Shown: positions 34,701 through 48,979, counted from the first letter of the stretch. The stretch is DNA of 64,000 bases from Laburnicola sp. R22_1 (GCA_014281115.1 JACONQ010000001.1:3782001-3846000), one strand, 5' to 3'. The notes: a model not told the origin generated them from the sequence alone. Numbers and translations: made by a program.

Positions 34701-35045
34701 GTAAATAAGCTTTATAATAAAAAGGTTAAAAAATTTATTCTTACTAGTTCTTCTAAGAGGACTATAGAGCTTTATAGAACTATAAGACCTATATCTTAAA
34801 TAGTATAATTAACTTTAGCTAGAATAATTTTATACTTAAGTGTATTAAGTACGCTAATACTAGTTATAATAGTACTTGCTTGCCTTTCTACTAAGCACGT
34901 CCTATTACCTTTTTTTACACTCTATTTTTCTTATTTGCTCCTTTTACCTTTCTAAAGGCGCCTTTTCTAGTTAGTGTTAGCGTGATAGTTAGCATAGGCC
35001 TATGCCCTATACTATCCTCTATATAAAAAAGGGCCCCCTATATCT
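31777..35045. other. unresolved AT-rich remnants
   Basis: About 3.3 kb of RIP-type sequence. Two stretches keep some coding texture on the plus strand (about 33,250-33,660 and 34,610-34,960, the latter opening with ATGTCTAGTAC), but stops are too frequent for a family call. CTAGGCC/TCTAGGC words cluster at about 34,080-34,110 and 34,390-34,590. No terminal repeats were found by eye. Confidence 0.4.
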
Positions 35046-35050
35046 CTTTC

Positions 35051-36535
35051 TATAAGGGTACCTTAGGAGTTATCACGCCATATATAAGATAATAATAGAT
35101 ATTAGAATCTAAATATAAGATAGTAGCAATACTTATATAAGGTAGGTACGTAGGCAGGCTATATACATAGTCTTACTTCTTCTCTAAGATTAATCTATAA
35201 TATTATATAATCTTAGGCCGGCTATTTAACTAACTACTATATTACGTAATTAATAATTTCTTTAATAATTTTTTTACTATAACAATAATAATAATAATTA
35301 TAATAGCAACTAACCTAACTAGCTTATTACTCTTCTATAGTAGATTTCCTCTTATAACTAGCGAGCTATATACTGCCCCCTAGGACATTGTCGTCGCTAT
35401 CTATCTCTTCTATACTCCCGCCGCTGCCACTTATCCTTACCCTCACCCTTATCGCTTATAGTCCCCCACCTTAACAGCAGTCTAAATAATTGCTACTACC
35501 TTAATAAGCTTCTTATACTACTACTGCGCCTCTAGCGTCTTATATATTATAATAAACTCTTTCTCTCCTTTGCTCTAGTTCTTACCCTTATAGTCCTTAT
35601 TACCTTTATTTTTAGTTATATTTTTAAGCTTCTATAGCATAATCTCTATATTATGCTATTATTACGTTATAAAGGCTATATCTCTTTTACTAATATCTAA
35701 ATACTAAAGGATTGCTTTACACTTTAGAATTTAAAGGCATAAGACGCGGCAAATTAGCCTAAAGATATTACTAATAGGGTACTTAAAGATAAGCTCTAGA
35801 GGCCCCTTTAATAATCCTTCTAGTTATATAAGATTGCTAAATCTTTAGGGATTATCCTTAACTTTGCCTAGCTAGTTGTCTATGTCCTAACTAAATTTAA
35901 TAATAGCTATATTGCTATAGATATTAGACTTAAACGTAATATTAGGTTGCTAGAAAGTAGTTATTGCGTTGCTAAATATAATAGATAAAGAGTTAGATTT
36001 AAAAGACGTAGTGTTATGTGTTAAAGTAAAGATTTAGTATACTAGGCATTACTAATATTATAAGAGACTTATACACTATACACATAGCAAACTATAGCTA
36101 TACTATAGCTATTAGATTATAAGCGCAATAACTAAACTATAGTTAAGCGTTCTATTACCTACACTGCTTTTGTAATTATAACTCTGCAGTCTACTATAGC
36201 TCTCTAAAGGTCTACTAGTTAAGAAATAATATATAACTTAGTTATACCTAACTGTCTATTAACTACTATTATTAATACAGCTGTATGGAAAGTTAATAAT
36301 AAAATTATTATTATTTTGTGTATATTTTATTACTACTACTATATACTAAGTACTAGGTTTTAGTGCCTTCTATTTTACTCCTCTCTATGTATAGTGCGAA
36401 CTTAATCTTAGTTAGAATCTCCACACAACAAAGATCTTCAATACATAGCCTCGCTTAGAATCTTACTTATTATTACGCTAGTTCTAAAAGGGTAATATAA
36501 TATAAGTAAGGGGGTTATACCTTAGATTAATAACA
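35051..36535 (-). repeat. Gypsy-2 3' LTR, split by an insertion
   Basis: The LTR parts are 35,051-35,178 and 36,441-36,535. They align with the 5' LTR almost wholly by transitions (for example TATAAGGGTACC against TGTAAAAGCACT), consistent with RIP on both copies. Confidence 0.88.
35179..36440 (-). mobile_element. retroposon-like insertion (copy 2) with 16-bp target duplication
   Basis: A 1,262-bp segment interrupts the LTR. The LTR bases ATAC..CTT are present on both sides (35,163-35,178 and 36,441-36,456), a 16-bp duplication differing at three transitions. It has no terminal inverted repeats or TG...CA ends. A long variable target duplication and a 5'-shortened sibling (30,690-31,776) sharing the same 3' end (GAAGAAG-type) fit a non-LTR retroposon. 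No reverse transcriptase is legible, so the class is inference. The minus strand keeps an Arg/Glu/Gln-rich coding texture with many stops. Confidence 0.7.
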
Positions 36536-39500
36536 CTACTCCCCCCTCTATATAGTAGTAACTCTAGTACCACTAAGATTCTTCTAACTCTATATTACTT
36601 TCTATATAACTATTGCGCTCTATTATAACTTATTACGCTCTATTATAATCTATTATAATCTATTATGCTCTATTGCAATTTATTACGTACTATTTCTAAT
36701 TATTATAATTCTTATAGTAATTTATACTAAATTACTATAAATTTAATCTAATTTATTAATATCTATTAGAGTTGCGTTATTAGTAATATTATTACTAGAG
36801 TTATTGCTAAAATTATTATTGCTAAGATTATTATAGCTAGAGTTATTATTACGTAAGACGGCATAAGCTGCCTTACTAAAAAAGTTACTACTAGGAGGGT
36901 TCCTAGGGAGACTACTATCTATTATTAACTTAAGACTTATATCAAACTATCTCTAGGTATCTAGGTAGGCGTTTATAATAAGGAGGGTAGTAATAAAATA
37001 CGCGATAACGTTCTAGCGCGCAATAAGCTTATTAAAGTTATGTAGTATAGTAGGCTTCCTTAGGTTCTTAGTATAAAATCTAGCAATAAGTTAAGGGTAA
37101 TTAAGCAGATTATAGTAAGGTTCCTAGAGAGGGTTATTAAAACTATTCTATATAACTTTATACTCTATAACACTATAGTTAGATATATATAGGTCCTTCT
37201 TTAACTTATTTAAATAATAGGTAAGTATAGTCTTTACCTTATATTTCTTATTAATATACTTATCTAGTAGTATATTATCTTTATTATGTGCTTGCCTATT
37301 AAGTAGTTATTTATTAGAAGGGTGTAATAGCTATAGGTAGAAAATATTATATAGCTAGCCTATCTCTTAGAGTAAGTTAAGCTTATAGACTATATTATTA
37401 ATAACTTATATAATATAAAAGAATTCCCTATTCTTATAGTTAAGTAAAGAGCTAGGTCTTTTAATTTTTAGGTTGCGCGCGTCTAATATTACCTTATTAC
37501 TAACCTTAAAATATAGTGCTAGTGCGCGTTTTACGTTAGCGTACTTAGTCTATTTAGCTTATACCTACTATAGGTTATTGCGCAAAAAGTTATATAGATA
37601 GGTAAGAGAGTTAACAAAGTTATCTACGTATTAATAGTCTATATAGGCAGGCGTAGTAAGTAGACGCTTACTAGTAGTGTTCCTACTTACTAACTTAATA
37701 TTATATAATTACGCAAGTTTAGTTCTATTATATAGTAAGTAACCTTTAGTAGCAATAAAAGGTACTACTTTAGTTAACTTGCTAACTAATAAGTTAATAA
37801 TAAACTCTACTATAGGCAAGTATAAAACCTAATTATCTTACTAGTAATTAATATACACGCGTAAGTACTCCTTTAGCGTAGTATTAGTAATCTCTATCCA
37901 ACTATTAGTCTTTGGATGCCAGCTAGTTAATAATTATAGTTTTGTGCTAAGGCGTTTATAAAGTTATTTCTAAAAATAAGATATAAACTAATAACTATAG
38001 TTACTAATAATATCTTCTAGAAAGCCTTTCTTACGCTAATTATAAGTAATAAAGACTTCTATAACTACTTTAGCTATAATTACAACTATAGGGATAAACT
38101 TTTTCTTCTTACTAAGCTAGTCTATAACAACTATAATAGCTATATAGATTCTGCTATTGTTATAATAAGATAGTAAGCTAATAATAAAATTTATTAAGAT
38201 TAATTTCTAGTAATAGTCTAGAATTAGCAATAAATACAACAAACTATATTTAGCATTATAGTATAGCTTACTATAGTAGTAGAATACGTAGGCATAAATA
38301 TAGCGAGCAATAGTATATATTATACATAGCTAGTAATACTAGTAACTAACTTATTTATAAGTACCTTTGCATCTAATATATCTAGTAGTAATACTATTAT
38401 AAGATTGCTTAAGGATATATGTATAAAGTTCTTTATTATTAGAATTATATAGCTAATCCTTAATATATTGTAGTTCTTTACTTAGATAATAACTAGCAAC
38501 CTTAATTCTAAGCCCTTACTTAAGAAGCTTCTCTAGCAAACATTAGACCTTAGCTTTACTAGCTATAATAATATCTTAGACAATTTTATTAGTAGTATAG
38601 GCTATTTTAATATCTTTAAGTAACTACGCTATCTCTTTAGTCTTTATTATAGTTGTAGTAATAGAATAATTATTATTAGTAGCAAGTTTAGTAAAGTAGT
38701 ATAACATAGTTATAAGCTATAGGCTAGAGTAGTAACTCTTATCTAATAAAGTATAGGTAGTAGCAACTATATAGTGTAACCCCTTGCCTTTAAAAATCTC
38801 TAGACATAAGACTATCTAGACTTAGTGTTGTTAGCAGGCGTTATTATTACTATTAGATAGGTTATCTAGATAGCGCGTTAAGGTATTAGACTTTATACCT
38901 TATTTCCTAAAATAGTACTAAATATAAAAATTAAACTTAGCTAGAAACTTTACCTATCGCGCTTATTATTAGTTAAGCTACTTGCTAGTTATAAAGTACT
39001 ATAAAGCTAAGTAATTAGTAACAACGTTAATTAGATTTTAGGTCCCTAATAGTTTAGATCTCTATTCCTTAAAAGCTTATTCTATAGCTAGTAGCTTCTT
39101 ATTATATATCTTATAATTATATTCTATAAAATTTATATTATATAATAAGTAAGCAATAGGTTATAGCATATCTTAATTGTCCTTTTATAATAGGACCGTA
39201 ATAGTAACAAAGTTAGAAGCGTCTATTTCTAACTAGGTTTCCTTATTAGGGTTACAATACACTAGTATAGGTGCTATCGAGAACACTTGCTTTAATAATT
39301 TAAAAGTAACTATAGCAGATAACTCTAGCTTAATAGGCTAGTTCTTTAGTGCATTATTCTTTATAAGGTTAGTTAGTAAATAAGCAATCTAACTAAAACC
39401 TTTAATAATTTAATAATAGAAGTTTGCAAATCCTAGAAAGGCTTAGATATCTTTAAGAAATTAGGGCAATTACTAGTTATATACTACTTATACCTTCTTA

Positions 39501-41123
39501 GAGTCTATTTTAGTACCCTCTATAGTAAGAATAATTCTAAGATATTTAACTTTCTTAATCTTAAACTAGTATTTGTAAATATTTAGGTATAGTCCTACTT
39601 ATTCTAGCTTATTAATAATAGTCTATACATATCTAATATAATCTTCTTTAGTTTTGCTATATATAAGTATATTATCTAGATACGCTATGCAAAAGTTGTC
39701 TAGGTGTTACTATAATATCTTATTAATATAAGTCTAAAAAGTGCTAGGCGCCCTAGTAAGTCTAAAGGGTATAATAGTATACTTATACAGTCTATATTAT
39801 ATAAAAACTACTATTGTTTCTTAATTACCTTTTCTAATTTATATATTATTAAAACTTATAATAATATCTATAATAGACATAAACCTTATCTTATTTATAC
39901 GCGCTAGCGTATCTTTTAGCAATAGTAGCGTATTGCAATTACGCTTTATAATAGCGTTAATTATATAGTAATTAATATAGACGCGTAATCCACCCCCTAT
40001 TTTTTTAATAATAAGGATAGATAACGCGTACTAAGACGTACTTGTCTATAATTTCTTTTTACGACTAAGGGGTTTCTAATAAAAATATTATAATAATAGT
40101 AGATATCCGTTCTACTATTGTATACACAGAAAAGCGTTTTAAGGTATTGATAAAAAGGGGTACTTATCTATAAGAAAGCCTTTTATAGTTATTTTATTAA
40201 TATATTTCTTAACCGCTATAGTATCTAATTGTATAAGGCTATAAATATATAGTTAGAGTACTTTATTATTAACTAGATTTATAGTATAGTTAACTCTAGG
40301 GTAATATAAAGCTAACTTATTAGCCTTCTTTAGATTAAAGTACTAATACTTATTATACAACTAATTAAGTAGTAAATACTTAAGTTTATCTACTACTTAT
40401 AGTTTATTAACTAACTTCTTTATAAACTTATTATAGTTAGTCTAACTATATACAACTAGATCTATAGTTGCGCAGAACGTTTGCGCGATATAATCTCTAC
40501 TTAATAGGTTAGGCAGTTAACCTAGCTAGTCCTAGTTATAAGGCTTTAGCTAAGTAATAGAGTTTAGGTTATAGATAACTATTAGATAAGCTACTTAGCT
40601 AGTAATTAGACTAATATTCTTATAAGTTATAGTAGTAGGTTATAATACACTAGCAAGTGGCTTATTATAGTATATAGTTTTAGGTAGTGTATTTTTAAGG
40701 TAATAAACTAGATAATAATAAGTATTAAATATTATAGATTAGTTGTGTAACCCTAGCCGCAGATTATAAGCAAACACCTAATCTATACTAAGAATAATAT
40801 TAAAATTTCTAATATTAGTAATAAAATATATAGTAATGCTAGTGTAAGTACTATACTATATTATAAGGTCTATAGCTTAACTAATCTTATTCACTACTTT
40901 ACTATCCGCTAGATATAATATAATTAGGTTAGCCACTTTATATAGCTTTAACTAGTACTATTTAATATAAGAAGGACTAATAAAGCTTGCACTAGCGCTA
41001 GTATCTATTAGTTATTACGCTTTTACCTATTTGCATAGTATAGTAAGCTTAATAAGATATATAAAATATAACTATTTAACTTTGTCTAGTTTGTCTATAT
41101 TAACTATAGAGATCTACTATATA

Positions 41124-42910
41124 AGCTTGGCGACCTAGAAGCTGATCAGGCCTAGAAGCTGATCACCCCACCAAAACGCGCACCCCTCAGAAAAGACGCG
41201 TTTTCTATCAACACCCTTCATGAATACGGACGTACGCGAGCAGGCTATACAATTAGCTATTGACGATTTGAATGCAGGCATTTATACTAGCCAGCGCGCA
41301 GCTGCTCGGGCGTACGGCATCCCTTAGTCTACTCTCTCGACCCGTATCCATGGCTCAGCTAGCCGACGCGCTGCTCACCAACACCAGCAGCGGTTGACAC
41401 CGGAGCAAGAGAGCTTCTTAGTAGACTGGATCCTTAAGCAGGATATAAACAGCTACCCTCCCTCACACGCGCGCGCGCGAGAAATGGCCAGCCAAATCCT
41501 TTAAATAAATAGCGACCTCGAACCTCTAGGCCAGCGCTGGCTACTATACTTTATCAAGCGCAACCCACGCGTCGCCTCTGTTATTGGGAGAAAGCTGGAT
41601 ACTAGTCGCGCTAAGGCAGCTACTCTAGAACAGATCTGCGCGTTTCTTGAGCTCTTTAAGCGCGTTAGAATCAGGCTGGGCATACAGGCAGAGAATATCT
41701 GGAATATTAATAAGACTAGTATTGCCCTTAGTGTAGGTGTCAACTCCAGAGTGCTCGCAAATAGCCAGAAAAAGAAGGCTTACATTAAGTCGCTAGAGAA
41801 TCGCGAGTGGGTCTTAATAATTGAGGCTGTATCAGCTACAGGGCGGAAGCTACCCTGCGCCGTTATATTCAAAGGCCAGAGCCTACAGACAACCTGGTTT
41901 CCGGCATCTATACCAAATTAGCTCTATACAACCTCAGAGAATGGGTGGACCTCGCAAGAGATAGGCCTTGAGTAGTTGCGCCGGCTCTTTCTACTAGGAA
42001 CAGCGCCTATAGGTAGTTAATACCGACTACTTCTCTGCGACGCGTATAGTAGCCACGTGCATATTAATTTCCTCTAGGCTTGCAAGCAGGCTCGAGTACA
42101 CCTTCTATTTCTACCAGCTTATTTAACACACCTCCTACAGCCACTAGATCTATTAGGGTTCTTAGTTATTAAGTCAAACTATAGAAATCGAATACGCGAC
42201 CTAGCGAGCCTCGACGACGCCGCGCCTATTAAGAAGGAGCGATTTATTTCCTACTACCACCTAGCTAGAGAGGAAGGCCTCTTAGAGAAAGTGATTTGGG
42301 CTAGCTGGCGCGCTGCTGGCTTTATTCCCTACAATCCTAATTGGGTAATTCAATCCTCACAGGTTATAGGCAGGCTAGTAACGCCACAACGCCTACCTCA
42401 GGACGTCAGCGCGATCGATACGCTCTATCGCACCCCTCAGAAACCCCAGAACGTGTACGCGGCTCAGAAAGCTATTGAAAGGTCAGAAAATCTATTAAAA
42501 CCTACGCGCCGACTGCTCCAGAAAGCAAGCAAGGCAATAGCTATTGCCAATAGTCAAGCAGCAAGGCAGGAATTAGAAATCTCTTGACTACAATATTAAC
42601 TAGAGGCTACTAGCTCTCAGAGGAAGCGTAAACGGGTTACTATTAATTATAATTAGAGATTTGCTGATGTTGAGAGTATTAAGCGTGCAATTAATCAAGC
42701 TGCTGCTATAGAGGCCTAGAACTCTAGGCCTAGGGCTTAGAGACGTGTCGCAACTATAGGGAGGGCAGCAGCTGATACTACTTTTCAATCCATGTGTATA
42801 GAGTGGCAGCTACAATAGGCGTTGATAAAATACGCGTCTTTTTCTAAGGGGTGCGCGTTTTGGTGGGGTGATTAGCTTCTAGGCCTAATTAGCTTCTAGG
42901 TCGCCAAGCT
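41124..42910 (+). mobile_element. pogo-like DNA transposon (family B, copy 2) inside Gypsy-2
   Basis: TIRs of 64 bp (41,124-41,187 and 42,847-42,910) begin AGCTTGGCGACCTAGAAGCT and contain an internal tandem of CCTAGAAGCTGATCA-type words. TA flanks are at 41,122-41,123 and 42,911-42,912. Left and right TIR differ by a few transitions only. The length is 1,787 bp. It has the same transposase family as 23,636-25,425 but a different outer TIR sequence. Confidence 0.94.
41220..42818 (+). pseudogene. pogo-type transposase, RIP-damaged (family B, copy 2)
   Basis: The frame runs from ATG 41,220 to TAG 42,816-42,818. Small indels cancel out, so both ends are in phase. The HTH (SQRAAARAYGIP), PPSHARAREMA and RFISYYHLAREEGL segments align with the less damaged copy at 23,738. 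The first catalytic site reads WNINKTS, with Asp replaced by Asn. The second, LLLCDAYSSH, and third, LLQPLDLL, keep Asp. Stops occur at about eight positions, several at family Gln or Trp codons. Non-functional. Confidence 0.88.
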
Positions 42911-43913
42911 TACGCTATAGGTTAAGGTCTAGTTTAGTGTCTAATTTAAACTTATTAATCTTTTATTATACCGCTGCGAGATTTCTTTATATATGCTATT
43001 GCTATCGCTTTATTGCGTAATTTTGTTCTAGAGCTATTAAAAATATAACTTATCTTTATCCTTATAATCCTAGCTATAACATACTTCTTTTTTATTATTA
43101 CTAGCCTTATTATTATATTCTAGTAACTTATTGCGTAGGCTATTATATCTATACATTCTATACAATTAATTAGAATTTATCTAAATAGCATAAATGTGCT
43201 ATGCATCTTTATAATTAATAGGGCCTAAAAGGATAATATAAAAGTATTTAATATTCTTTACTAGGATAATAGTGTTATTATAATAGTTAGTAGTTATATT
43301 TATTACTTAATATTCTATAGCTCTATATTTAAAGTAGGCGTTAGTTTTAGCTAGTAGATCTAGTGTGCGTAATATGCGCCTATAGTTATTACGCCTAGTA
43401 GACTTTATATATAGGGCAAATAAAGTAGTATAAGTAGTAGTATTAGATCTAGTTATAGTTATATTTATATATAAGATTTTAAGCGATTAGGTGCTATAGT
43501 TGCAGAGACTCCTAAACAACCTACTATAAATTTATAATTTAGACATTTTATATATAGCGCGCGTTTTATATAAGAGGTAAAAGACTTACTAGAAATAAAT
43601 AACGCGTTAGTTATATAAATAACGCAAGCATATATAAGTTAGTAGGCGTAATTTATTAGTAAGTAGTTAGGCATACTAAAATAATTAATAATAGCTATAA
43701 ATTACGCGTGCTAGTCTATAAGAGTTTCTTTAGAGCCTTAGGCTAGAGTATTACCTATAATCTTTTTCTAGGCGTCTAATAGTTTATTCTCTAATAAATA
43801 GATCTTATTAAGATAGTTAAGTATATTAGCTATAGTTATAGCAGTCTTAAAGTGTAGGTATATAAAAGTCTAGGCACGTCCCTTAAGTTAGCTTCGTAAA
43901 TATATAATATATA

Positions 43914-45776
43914 ACGTGTTTACAAGCGAACTGCGAATACAAGCGAGCTATAAACCCTACTAAGTCTCTAAGCCTTTCGCAGCATATAAATTCACAACGT
44001 ATTAATATTCTATTAATATAATAGCTATCCTAAATTAAGTAGTATCTATAGAAGCCTTCTTATACGTGCGCGAGTTGTGCCCAGGCTCCCTACAGTGCCT
44101 GCAGCGTGCAGAAGCCTGCCGGCTCGCACCTAACTACGCCTTGCCTTGCCATATTTCTCCCTCTAGTTGCTACTCAACAGCCTTTTAAGCAATAATATCC
44201 TCTCTCTCTGCCTTTAATAGAGTGCCTTACTTTTAGATCTGCTTCTTTTTGTGCTGTTTACGCGTTATAGCTGCCTTATTTACCCTTTATAGAGTAGCTA
44301 TCTCCTCGCGCATAAGCACTATTAAATGCGCTATTTTCTTAGCGCCTCTTATAAGCCAATTAAGCAACTAGATAACTAAGGTAGGAGAGGATCCCTAATG
44401 CCTTCGAATCCGCTCACAAACTAGAGTTAACTAAGCGCCTAGCTCGCGTGTGTTGCTTAGTGTTGCAGACTCCCATAGGGCCTCTAGTAGGGCTACTAGC
44501 GCTAGCGCTGGCGACGGTGTACAAAGCTTAATATTAAGCTTTAAGAGCACTGCCTCTAGATTGTGTAGGACTAGCCCAGAGCCTTAAAAGCTTACGTAGA
44601 TATTCTCTTTTGTAATTAACTAGTTGTAGGCGGCGCGAAAGGCTAGTAGAAACTTAAGCTTAGTAATATGATTAATATAGTTGCGTATTAGACCCTTAAC
44701 CTAGCGCCTATACGCCCGCTTTAACGGCGAGAAGCAGCCCACGTTAAGTGGCTGTAGGAGGTGTAACAAATATAGTGGCATGCATAGGATATAGATCTTA
44801 TTCTCCTTATAGATTTTTTAGAATTCGAGTAAGTTATAGCTCTTATGGCCGTCGAGTATTAGGAGCTAACGCGCGCCTACTCTACGCTCTACTGTATGCT
44901 TAATAAAGTGCCGTAGCTAGGTAATACTAAGCTTGTTTGTAGTCCACCTATTATCGCTAAGACTAATAGTTTAGTTACCTAGTATATTGTCGCCCTTATA
45001 CTAGGCTAAGAGGTAGTACTTGCTAGCAAAGATAATAAAGGGCAGAATTGCCTACTTAGTAGTGTTAATTTTGTGGATCGTCGTCACCCACTTATAATTG
45101 CCTAGCTAGATCGCTTTTAGCCAACCACGTCTCTCTAAGTCTATAACAACTAGCTAGGAGGATATCTTGCCTATTAGAAAGCTAGTCTTGTCGAAGTTAA
45201 AGGTGTTCTTATTGCAGATACTATAGGTGGCCTTTGTACGTGCTACTAGCTTAAACTAGGCCTATATAGCTATTAGGTTCTTGTAGAGAGCTCGCTATTA
45301 ATTGTAGGCTCGATTAAATTGCGTTGTAAGGCTGTCTGTTTGCTTAACAAAGTTTCTAGGCCACTACTAGCCAACGTGGCCTGCGCTACGCTTAGTAAGC
45401 AGCTTATTCGCTATATCTTGTATAGCACCTAGAGTAGGCGCAAAGTCTCGCGAATCTAGATTAAGTATATGCTTAATAATAACCTCCTCTTCTAGCTTAG
45501 TAAGCTTCTTTAGTTTAGGCTCACAATTGCGTTGCGTAGTAGTTCTAGCGCGTTAGTTGTAAAGCGTGCTTTTAGAAACGTTAAATATCGCTGCAGCGCA
45601 TTTAACGCTCTGGATCTAATTCTAATTAATAGCTAAGATAGCTAGAGAGACATTTGCTTTGTTATAGAGCAATCGAATAAGTGTTAGTTAAGCTATTATA
45701 GTTAATAGGTAACGCGTTATAGAAAGTTAGTAGGGTTTGTAGCTTGCTTATATTTGCAGCTCGCTTATAAACACGT
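43914..45776 (-). mobile_element. pogo-like DNA transposon (family C) inside Gypsy-2
   Basis: 50-bp TIRs (43,914-43,963 and 45,727-45,776) start ACGTGTTTA(C/T)AAGCGA and differ only at transitions. TA flanks are at 43,912-43,913 and 45,777-45,778. The TIR contains repeated AAGCGA words. The length is 1,863 bp. The encoded transposase belongs to a different pogo subgroup, with a C-terminal zinc knuckle. Confidence 0.93.
44035..45700 (-). pseudogene. pogo-type transposase with C-terminal zinc knuckle, RIP-damaged
   Basis: Minus strand, stop TAA at 44,035-44,037; the start codon is no longer clear (about 45,700). The HTH reads AAAIFNVSKSTLYN, then KLTKLEEEVIIKHIL of the CENP-B-type domain. The catalytic sites are NFDKTSFLIG (Asp kept), LLILDGHKSY (Asp kept) and LLQPLNVGCF (Asp replaced by Asn). 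The C-terminus RCRHCREPGHNSRTY is a CCHC knuckle whose last Cys is Tyr. Several TAG/TAA stops occur in frame. Confidence 0.87.
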
Positions 45777-46306
45777 TAGCTACTTATTAGATAGAGTTTT
45801 AAGCTTGTCTATTAATATACTATACTAATACTTATAGTTATCCTTATTTTTATTTTTACTAAAGAAGGAATTTACTTTAGGCATATAGATACGTAAATAT
45901 TAGAGATCTACTATAAGTCTAGATAATAAAATTACTTTGTAAGTAGGTAGAGGATAGGTCTACTATTATATATAACCTATCTAGCTAATAGCACGCCTAT
46001 TATAATATAATTCTAAGGTAAGAGAAGAACGTATATAATTAAGTAATAGATTATTAGCAGGTATATAGCAAACTTTAATATTTAGTAGTTACTTAACTAA
46101 TAGGATAGGCTAAATAGAATCTATAAACTATTAGATATTATAAGACTAACTACGTAGTATAACGCGTACTAGCGACTAGCCTCTAAACTTAGTAATATAG
46201 GTATAAGTAGTAATTAATTTCTACTAAACTATATACTCTATTTCTATAAGTTATATAAAGCGATCTTCTAAGTCCTAATAATTAATACGCGGAATATAGT
46301 TATTAA

Positions 46307-46772
46307 TATTATAAATATAGACGTAGCAAGGTTGTAGAGACCTAATAAATATACGTAGAGCGAACGCATAACAAGATATAGTAATAAGTTAGTAGGTCAC
46401 ATAGCAAATCACTATAATTATAGTAATTAGAGTAATTAGAAGCACGTAACAAATTACTATAGTTATAGTAATTAGGGCAATTAGGCAAATTACTATAATT
46501 ATAGTAATTATAGTAAGTCTATAAAAGATTAGGACTATATAAATCTAAGGGATCTCCTTAGTTTTAAATCTTTATAGTTAATTCTTTTTATAGTACAATC
46601 TCCTATATAGATTAGTACTAGTTATTCTATCCTACTTAGAATTAGAAGCGCCTTATATAAGACTATTAACCTCTTACTTAATTTCTCCTAAAGCCTACTA
46701 GCATAGACACTCTAGAGTTACCTTACCTCTTCTAACACAGATTAGGACAAGATATATAACTCTATATTAATA
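46307..46772 (+). repeat. Gypsy-1 5' LTR
   Basis: 466 bp, aligned end to end with 58,678-59,144. Differences are mostly transitions, plus one base in a T run. It contains several AATTACTATAATTATAGTAATT palindrome-like blocks in its middle. Confidence 0.93.
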
Positions 46773-48604
46773 CTTTAACTACCTAATAGGTTTAAGAAAA
46801 TAGTTAACACACTATAACAATGCTAGTAAGTACCTAAGCACTAACTAGCGGTGGCTTAGTAGTAATACCTACTAGCAGCAGTACTAATAAACTAACTATA
46901 AATATAGCTAGTATAATAGCAGTACAAGAAAACTAGATTTAATAGTTAAAAGCACAGGTATTAAAACTCCTAGCAGCTGTTATAGCATAATAGGTAGTGG
47001 GTTTAGAAAAGACTATTTAACTATCTATAGAAAAGTACAGTAGAGAAAAAGGGCTAGAAAAGTTTCTTACTAATATAAAGTTGTACTGTTAGTATAATTC
47101 AGCCTTATTTCTTACAAAATAAGATAAGATTCTCGCAGCTAGCCTATACTTAAGAGAAAGGGCAGCAGAATAGCTACAGCTATTAGTAGATAACTTTATT
47201 ACTAAGGAGAAGATTAGTAAGATATAGAATAAAACTAAGCTTATATTTAAGATATAGCAGGACTTTAAAGAACAGATATAAGTTATATTTAGAGAAGTTA
47301 ATAAGAAATAATAAGCTATATAATAGATTTAATAGTTATAATAAATAATATTAGTTAGTAAATATGCCTTAGAGTTTAGGTAGTTATAATCTAAGGTTAA
47401 GTAGGATAATATAGCATTAAAGGCAGCCTTTTATCACAGACTAAAGAACAGCGTTAAGAATGCACTACTACTCTATAATAAACTAGATAACCTAAGTAAG
47501 TTAATTAAGATTATAGTATATATTAATAACTATCTTTATAAAAAAACATAGAAAAGGAAGTATAGCAAAGCCAAAATAATCACTAAGCTAAAAGAGAAAT
47601 CTAAGATAAGGCAATACTATAATAAGGACAGAAATATTATTATGGCTAGTAAAGTCTAGGAAAAGAAATCCTCTAGGAAGAACGCACCTAAAGAACCTTA
47701 AAAGAACAATAGTCTATTAAAAAAAGAAAGACAAAGGCGCTATAATAACCGCGCATATCTAGCATGCAATAAGCAAGGCCACTTTAAATAAAACTACTTA
47801 GAGGAGCAAAGGATTAGCAGGGCCAGAGCTATAAAGGTAGAAATAATTAAATTCTATAGGGAGTTAACACTACTAGACCTAGATAAGAAGTATATAGCTC
47901 TTAATTAGACAGAGTATAAAATAGTAGTTAATAATAAATACTATAAAAAACACAAAGAAGACTAAGGGATTATCGCCTAACAGTCTAGCTATTAAGACTA
48001 TTTTCTAATTACTACAGAGGAATACAAAGCACAACTAGCCTATAGAAAAAATAAGAACTCTTACTATATTTACTATTAATAGAAGTAGAAGGACTAGTAC
48101 AAACTACTTAGATAGTACTAATACTATAATAATATCTATAAAACCTATAGAATATATAAGTATATAATAGAATAGTGGCTAGTAAAACTAAAGAAAAAGA
48201 TATAGACAAAGTACTCTATAACTAAAGAGATTATAAAGTTAGACATAAGGAGAAATACAATAATTTACTAGAATAGATAGACTATAACTAAGAGTAGTTC
48301 TTAAAACATATATATAAATAAGAAGAAGTATTAATTAGTAGATATTAATCTAGATATAGGCACCTAAAGCCTTAAAAGTGTTAGGTATAAAATTACTAAA
48401 GACACTAGAATAATAACACAAATAAAAAAACGACTAGCGCGTAGAAGATGCACAAAACTATTATAAGCAATAGTATTAAAATATAAATATAGACTCTTAT
48501 TTAGATAAACCTTAGATAAAGTGTAATAAGGATAACTACTAACAATATTAGAAAATAAAAGAATTAGTAGGATGCTTTCTACCTAATAAAACTCTTAATA
48601 AGGT

Positions 48605-48926
48605 TATTAGATAGATAGTCACTATGAATCACGATAAATGTGTGTCCGATTATATGGTCTCCTCACGATAAAATTACTATAAATCACACTAAGGAGGCTG
48701 GCGCATAGTAATCACCAAAGTGGGGCCGATGGACCAATTAACAGCTCACAGGTCGACCTGGGAGCTATTTAGCGCGACGCTAAGCCCCTTTAGGAATGAC
48801 AACGTCTTGGCACTAGATAGACACCTCGCGCATAGCTGAGCTTCTCCAACACAATCAATAATCTCAACCATTATAAAAATCTACCATAATCCATCTTATA
48901 CATCAAAGATACCCTTATATCTGACA
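48605..48926 (+). repeat. copia 5' LTR
   Basis: 322 bp, same length as the 3' LTR. Its start TATTAG (family TGTCAG) shows RIP-type changes at the terminal TG itself. Confidence 0.93.
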
Positions 48927-48979
48927 ATTAAGAGTCTCACTGCCTTAATCAAGCCGATTATTATAGCTCTATCAATACT

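Noticed and set aside
30690..36275. A single large foldback element with 1.1-kb arms
   Set aside because: One arm lies inside a Gypsy-2 LTR with its own 16-bp target duplication and extends further at one end, so the arms are independent insertions of one repeat.
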